From Chitinophagaceae bacterium (GTDB lineage: Bacteria > Bacteroidota > Bacteroidia > Chitinophagales > Chitinophagaceae), in assembly GCA_023957755.1 (NCBI GenBank), contig JAMLGT010000002.1:62001-126000 (forward strand): 64,000 bases of DNA. The letters run 5' to 3'. This document shows positions 60,116 to 64,000 of the stretch, one piece after another. The notes beneath the pieces were generated by a model. It saw only the letters and a list, made by a program, of their open reading frames with translations. It did not search any database and had not been told where the DNA came from. Both the position numbers and the translations under genes were made by a program. Every line of letters begins with the position of its first letter. Within the stretch, counting starts at the first letter, position 1.

Positions 60116-61970
60116 AAAGGGTTCCTTTTAATATTTCTCCCAATTGTATCTTTAAAACGACTTTGGTTCCGGAAGGGAGATCATCATGGTAAAGGTCGTT
60201 AATTACGATTTCAGATTTTGTTTTGAGTCGCTGACTGTAAATATCCAGTTTTTCTTCTGTCAATCGAAGCCCCATGCTCTTGTGGTCGTGATTCTTGTTT
60301 CTTTGGTAGCTCGCTGATTTTTTTCTGCCCACACCATTATCTTCCACTTCGAAGTGGATATAGTCGTCTTTGATGAAAGCTCTGATAGATAATACCAGGT
60401 TCTCATTTTCGCTTGGCCCCATGCCATGAAGAATGGCATTTTCAACATAAGGTTGTAGAAATAATGGTGGTACCTGGAATTCAGGGTCTAATAATACGGG
60501 ATCAATTTCAGTAACAAATTTGAACTTATTGTTGAACCTAAGCCTTTCCAGTTCGACATAAATTTTTGTGGCTGCAAAATCTTTTTCAAATGGAATGGTA
60601 TCTGAGTTACTACTTTCCAATATCATTCTGATGAGTGCAGAGAACTTGTTGAGATATCGGCTGGCTGACACCCGGTCATTTTTTATTACGAAGTTTTCTA
60701 TACTGTTGAGACAATTGAAAATGAAGTGAGGGTTCATTTGTGCTTTCAAGGACTCCATCTGTACCTGAAGAATTTTTTTCTCATATTCAGAAACCTGTCT
60801 TTTTCTGGAGGCCTTTTGGTTCTTATAGAAAAAGAAAGCTGAGGTGGCAAGGAGGCCAAACAAAATCCAGCCACTTACCAGTAAAAGGTTCTTGGAAGTA
60901 ATTTCTGATTTCTGAATAGCAGCGATCTGTTTTAGTTTTTCGTTCTCGATCTCCTGCCTGCGAAGCATCCAGTCTGACTCCCGAATAATCACATTCCGTT
61001 TGTTATTCTCAGAGAATACAGAGTCATAACTGTCTTTGTAATACTTAAAAAACTTTATGGCCTGTTCGGGGTTTTTCTCTGCCTGGTAATAGTCCATTAG
61101 TAACTTGGATGCCTGTCCGATGCCTTTGGTGTTTTTTAATTGAGTGGCCAGTAGGAAGGCGCTGTCCAGATACTGTTTCTTCAGGGCTTTAGGAAGGTCT
61201 GTGATGTATTGGGCTTTTGCCATATAAATTTTCTGCATATTGCCCAGGCCTTTGTCGGCTACCGCTCCTGCCATTGCTTTGTCCAGGTAGAATTTAGCCT
61301 GTGAGATATTTCCCTGGCTTGACTCGACCTTGCCATAGTCGATATAGAAAAGGGTAAGTACATAGGTTTCCCCTGTGATAAGTGCATATTTATATCCGCT
61401 GTCCAGCTTTTCTTTACTTTGTTTGAACTTCTTTTCTTTAATGTCGCAACTGGCGAGCAGTTCGTAGTTAATAGCGACACCTCTCCAGGCTTTAAGCTCT
61501 TTGTTAATCTTAATAGCCTGATACGTAAATTCTCTGCACTTTTCGAAGTCGTTCAGACTCGCAAAATTGTCTCCAATGTTATTAAGGCAAATCGCCTTAA
61601 GCCTGGGGGCATTACACGAGTCAGCATATTGTATAGCATTGAAGTAAGCTCTGTTGCTTGCATCGTAGCTGGCAGAACTTGAAAGTAGAATGCCCAGATT
61701 AATCTGCGCCAGCGCCTTGCCATACGTGAAATTGCGCTCTTCGCTCAGGTTATTCACTTTTTCATAGTACTTGAATGAGGTGGCAATATCACTCTCGCTT
61801 GTGCGGTAGCTGATACGATGGAGTGTAAGTATGTACTCTGAGTCAATTACGGGATGCTTATCGAGCCAGCTAATCAGGCTGTCCACCTTGCTCCATTGGG
61901 AAAAGCTTTTCCGGGAAGTCATGACCAGGAGGAAAACTATGAGTAGCCTGATGGATATTTTGAGAGTCAT
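60090..61970 (-). CDS. Sensor histidine kinase, LytS/His_kinase type with TPR region
   Basis: The 626-residue protein has a signal sequence (LLIVFLLVMTSRKSFS), a long periplasmic region of TPR-like helical repeats (about 40-330), a transmembrane helix (LLLVSGWILFGLLATSAFFFY), a short coiled coil, and a His_kinase core. The phosphoacceptor motif is LKAQMNPHFIFNCLNSIENFVIKND, and the ATP site has VPPLFLQPYVENAILHGM and FEVEDNGVGRKK. It is the probable partner of the LytTR regulator. Confidence 0.94.
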   Translation of the reverse strand: MTLKISIRLLIVFLLVMTSRKSFSQWSKVDSLISWLDKHPVIDSEYILTLHRISYRTSESDIATSFKYYEKVNNLSEERNFTYGKALAQINLGILLSSSASYDASNRAYFNAIQYADSCNAPRLKAICLNNIGDNFASLNDFEKCREFTYQAIKINKELKAWRGVAINYELLASCDIKEKKFKQSKEKLDSGYKYALITGETYVLTLFYIDYGKVESSQGNISQAKFYLDKAMAGAVADKGLGNMQKIYMAKAQYITDLPKALKKQYLDSAFLLATQLKNTKGIGQASKLLMDYYQAEKNPEQAIKFFKYYKDSYDSVFSENNKRNVIIRESDWMLRRQEIENEKLKQIAAIQKSEITSKNLLLVSGWILFGLLATSAFFFYKNQKASRKRQVSEYEKKILQVQMESLKAQMNPHFIFNCLNSIENFVIKNDRVSASRYLNKFSALIRMILESSNSDTIPFEKDFAATKIYVELERLRFNNKFKFVTEIDPVLLDPEFQVPPLFLQPYVENAILHGMGPSENENLVLSIRAFIKDDYIHFEVEDNGVGRKKSASYQRNKNHDHKSMGLRLTEEKLDIYSQRLKTKSEIVINDLYHDDLPSGTKVVLKIQLGEILKGTLYEAKDYNS

Positions 61971-62122
61971 TGAAATAAAATTACCGTATTTCTGTCAATT
62001 CTACTGAACAATGATTTTTTATATCTGTATTGAATCAGGTAGGGAAGAATGGTTTTTGCAAGCCTGTGAAGAGGTGATTTCAGGGTAAAATGAAGACGGT
62101 TGGTTAGTTGAATATGAATCGT

Positions 62123-63376
62123 TTACCTAAGATAGTTTTCCTTGCGGATGAAGTTGATAATTTTTTCGGAAGCTCCTGCATTTTTATAAATGTATTCCCT
62201 GGCCGATATACCTTTTTGAGAAAGCAGCCCTTCATTTTCAAGCAGGTTATCTACGGTTTGTTCCAGTTCCAGAGCCGTATTGATACTGATGGCGCCTCCG
62301 CACTCAATCATTTCCTCCGCTTCGAAGTTCCTATAGAATACCGGGCCAAAAATCACTGGTTTTCCATACACTGCGGCCTCCAGGATGTTATGTAGTCCGG
62401 AGTCGCCAAATCCTCCGCCAACGTAAGTGATGTCGGCATAATGATAAAGTCTGGAGAGCATTCCGATATTGTCAACGATAAGGCAATTGCGGTTGCCCGG
62501 ATTGTTTCCGGCAGTCTGATACTCTGTGTATGTGATGGCGTTGGTAAATCTTGCTTTTACTGCCTGAATATTAGATGGGTCAATTTCGTGCGGAGCAATT
62601 ATGAATCGCAGTTGTTGCATCTTGTTAATGTAGTGTATCCACACTTCTTCGTCTTCTTCCCAGGTGCTGCCACAAACGATAACGCGATGCTCTTTACAGA
62701 AATCTTCAATCAGGCTGATGGGTGTGAATCCTTCTGCAATTTCGATCACTCTGTCGCAACGGGTATCTCCCGACATGGTTATTTTGTCTTTTTCTATCAG
62801 AGTAGATAAGTATCGTTTTGATGGTTCATTCTGTACGAAGAAGTGAGAAAAAGCGCGGAGCATGTCTCTGTAAAGTCCTCCATACCATTTGAAGAAGGGC
62901 TGGTTTCTTCTGTAAATTCCTGAAACCATTATCAGGGGAATGTTACGACGCCGGATGGCTCTCAGATAAAAGTACCAGTATTCATATTTTACCCACACTA
63001 CCAATGATGGATTTACGATACTCATCCATTGCTGTACATTGATGACCGAATCCATGGGGAGGTAATAGGTATGTGGAAACTCATTTTTCTTTTTGATGAC
63101 TTCGTAACCTGAGGGAGAGAAGAAAGATATTACCGGAGTGATGTCAGGGTATTCGGCAAGTAAACGTTTCAGCACTGGCTTCCCCTGCTCATATTCACCC
63201 AGGCTGGCTGCATGCATCCACACGACTTTGCCCTGGATACCTTTAAGGTCCTTCCTTATTTTTGGGAAGATAAGTACCCTGCCCTTAATCCAGAGTCTTG
63301 CCTTAGCATTGAAGAATGAGGCCAGATAAATTCCAACCCGGTAGAGCCATAGAAAGATATTGTAAAATATAATCAA
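62123..63376 (-). CDS. waaA: 3-deoxy-D-manno-octulosonic acid transferase
   Basis: WaaA (KdtA) attaches Kdo to lipid A precursor in the inner membrane. The 417-residue GT-B enzyme has an N-terminal membrane-associated segment (YNIFLWLYRVGIYLASFFNAKARLWIKGR), the catalytic-base region WMHAASLGEYEQGKPVL, and ADITYVGGGFGDSGLHNILEAAVYGKPVIFGP for CMP-Kdo. No ATG exists in frame after the preceding stop (63401-63403), so TTG 63376 is the start. A perfect -7 element lies 19 bases upstream of it. Confidence 0.93.
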   Translation of the reverse strand: MIIFYNIFLWLYRVGIYLASFFNAKARLWIKGRVLIFPKIRKDLKGIQGKVVWMHAASLGEYEQGKPVLKRLLAEYPDITPVISFFSPSGYEVIKKKNEFPHTYYLPMDSVINVQQWMSIVNPSLVVWVKYEYWYFYLRAIRRRNIPLIMVSGIYRRNQPFFKWYGGLYRDMLRAFSHFFVQNEPSKRYLSTLIEKDKITMSGDTRCDRVIEIAEGFTPISLIEDFCKEHRVIVCGSTWEEDEEVWIHYINKMQQLRFIIAPHEIDPSNIQAVKARFTNAITYTEYQTAGNNPGNRNCLIVDNIGMLSRLYHYADITYVGGGFGDSGLHNILEAAVYGKPVIFGPVFYRNFEAEEMIECGGAISINTALELEQTVDNLLENEGLLSQKGISAREYIYKNAGASEKIINFIRKENYLR

Positions 63377-63395
63377 GAAGCCGTACGATTTACAA

Positions 63396-63403
63396 CAAAT
63401 CTA
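63396..63403 (-). promoter_or_regulatory. -7 element of waaA (TAGATTTG)
   Basis: A perfect TAnnTTTG match on the minus strand, upstream of the TTG start, which supports that unusual start codon. Confidence 0.6.
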
Positions 63404-63483
63404 ATGGGTTTCAGGCAATTGGGTAGTAAAGTTTCCTTTGTGAATAGTGGAAAGCCCGACAGTCTCATTTCGTGTCAGTCTTG

Positions 63484-63491
63484 TATCTTTG
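63484..63491 (+). promoter_or_regulatory. -7 element of the DegT-family aminotransferase gene (TATCTTTG)
   Basis: A perfect TAnnTTTG match, 21 bases before the ATG at 63513. Confidence 0.6.
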
Positions 63492-63512
63492 CACCCCAAA
63501 AAATACAACCTT

Positions 63513-64000
63513 ATGTACCCGATTCAAATGGTTGATCTACAGCGCCAGTATCAGCGCATCAAAGAGCAGATTAATACATCCCTGTCAGATATTATGGAGA
63601 AGGCCACCTTCATTGGTGGAAAGTATGTGGAAGACTTTGCCAGGCAACTGGCGGAGTATCATCGGGCAAAACATGCAGTTACCTGCGCAAACGGAACAGA
63701 TGCCTTACAGATTTCTATGATGGCGCTGGGACTTAAGCCGGGAGATGAGGTAATCACTCCTTCGTTCACCTATGTGGCTACTACCGAGGTTATTGCCTTG
63801 TTGAGACTACAGCCTGTTTTTGTGGATGTGGATCCCAAAACATTTTGCCTGAATCCTGAGGAAGTGAGGAAAGCGATCACCCCTAAGACGAAAGCTATTG
63901 TACCCGTACATCTTTACGGACATGCTGCTCCGATGGATGAGATATTAGAAATCGCACGTGCACATAACTTATTCGTAATTGAGGATAATGCGCAGGGCAT
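63513..64000 (+). CDS. DegT/DnrJ/EryC1/StrS family aminotransferase, N-terminal part (3' end outside window)
   Basis: The frame starts at ATG 63513 and runs off the end of the window, giving 162 residues. It reads [19 protein letters not shown], then [67 protein letters not shown] and FVIEDNAQG. This is the usual pattern of PLP-dependent sugar aminotransferases that make amino sugars for surface polysaccharides. The PLP lysine would lie beyond the end. It is divergent from waaA, fitting a surface-glycan theme. Confidence 0.9.
   Translation, partial: MYPIQMVDLQRQYQRIKEQINTSLSDIMEKATFIGGKYVEDFARQLAEYHRAKHAVTCANGTDALQISMMALGLKPGDEVITPSFTYVATTEVIALLRLQPVFVDVDPKTFCLNPEEVRKAITPKTKAIVPVHLYGHAAPMDEILEIARAHNLFVIEDNAQG

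Noticed and set aside
63472-63720. An 82-codon plus-strand frame
   Set aside because: Out of frame with the DegT-family gene that starts at 63513 and gives a convincing protein to the window end.
1-64000. CRISPR array, prophage or insertion sequence
   Set aside because: No regularly spaced repeats, cas genes, transposases, integrases or phage structural genes were found on either strand.

Overview
The window is a chromosomal segment of a Bacteroidota bacterium, most likely a member of the Chitinophagaceae or a close relative. The evidence is the -7 promoter element TAnnTTTG in front of many genes, outer-membrane beta-barrel receptors of the TonB type, LytTR/LytS signalling, Bacteroidota-specific families (a DUF1599 protein, a BT_3928-type DoxX protein, a DAHP synthase fused to chorismate mutase) and Kdo-lipid A genes. 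Almost all of it is core genome. I found no CRISPR array, insertion sequence, prophage or plasmid module.

Layout. 1-4.5 kb: end of an M16 protease with a C-terminal LolA-like domain, rsmA, lysS and a GGCT-like gene. 4.4-7.3 kb: a TonB-type receptor, then tRNA-His. 7.4-11.1 kb: folP, divergent from DUF1599, a DoxX-type membrane protein and a lone DppB-type permease. 11.4-13.9 kb: gatC, an ABC ATPase, a cobalamin adenosyltransferase and kdsA, all on the minus strand. 14-28 kb: housekeeping genes (trpS, a deoxynucleoside kinase, pckA, an Xaa-Pro peptidase, pssA-purS, rsmI, an M1 peptidase, cca, miaA, fmt, a NamZ-like lipoprotein). 28-31.4 kb: FKBP isomerase, DUF3347 protein, PLP enzyme and sugar nucleotidyltransferase. 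31.4-33.5 kb: a sigma-70 family factor followed by a membrane-anchored serine protease with an anti-sigma-like N terminus, divergent from a small Ala/Pro-rich lipoprotein. 33.6-40.1 kb: the aromatic amino-acid operon pheA / aminotransferase / tyrA / DAHP synthase-chorismate mutase / aroB / aroA. 40-44 kb: tatA and small accessory genes. 44.1-55.4 kb: S10-spc ribosomal protein operon through secY, then map and an RRM protein. 57-64 kb: tatC, DUF1648, MgtC, a LytTR regulator with its histidine kinase, waaA, and the start of a DegT-family aminotransferase.

The most notable signal is upstream of pheA. A 30-codon reading frame (33649-33741) has ten Phe/Tyr/Trp codons among twelve consecutive codons. 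It is followed by two mutually exclusive hairpins, an antiterminator (33716-33775) and a rho-independent terminator (33767-33796) that ends five bases before the pheA start codon. This is the architecture of ribosome-mediated transcription attenuation, and it controls an operon whose end products are the amino acids the leader senses.

The second notable unit is the sigma factor and anti-sigma/protease fusion pair. Its divergent promoter region carries two oppositely oriented copies of the same bipartite motif (TTTGGGTTAC, 13-nt spacer, CsGTATwAA), which suggests autoregulation. Many -7 elements end only 4-7 nt before the start codon (rsmA, cca, gatC, pssA, the pRiA4b-type gene, DUF1599 and the pheA leader peptide), so nearly leaderless mRNAs look common here.
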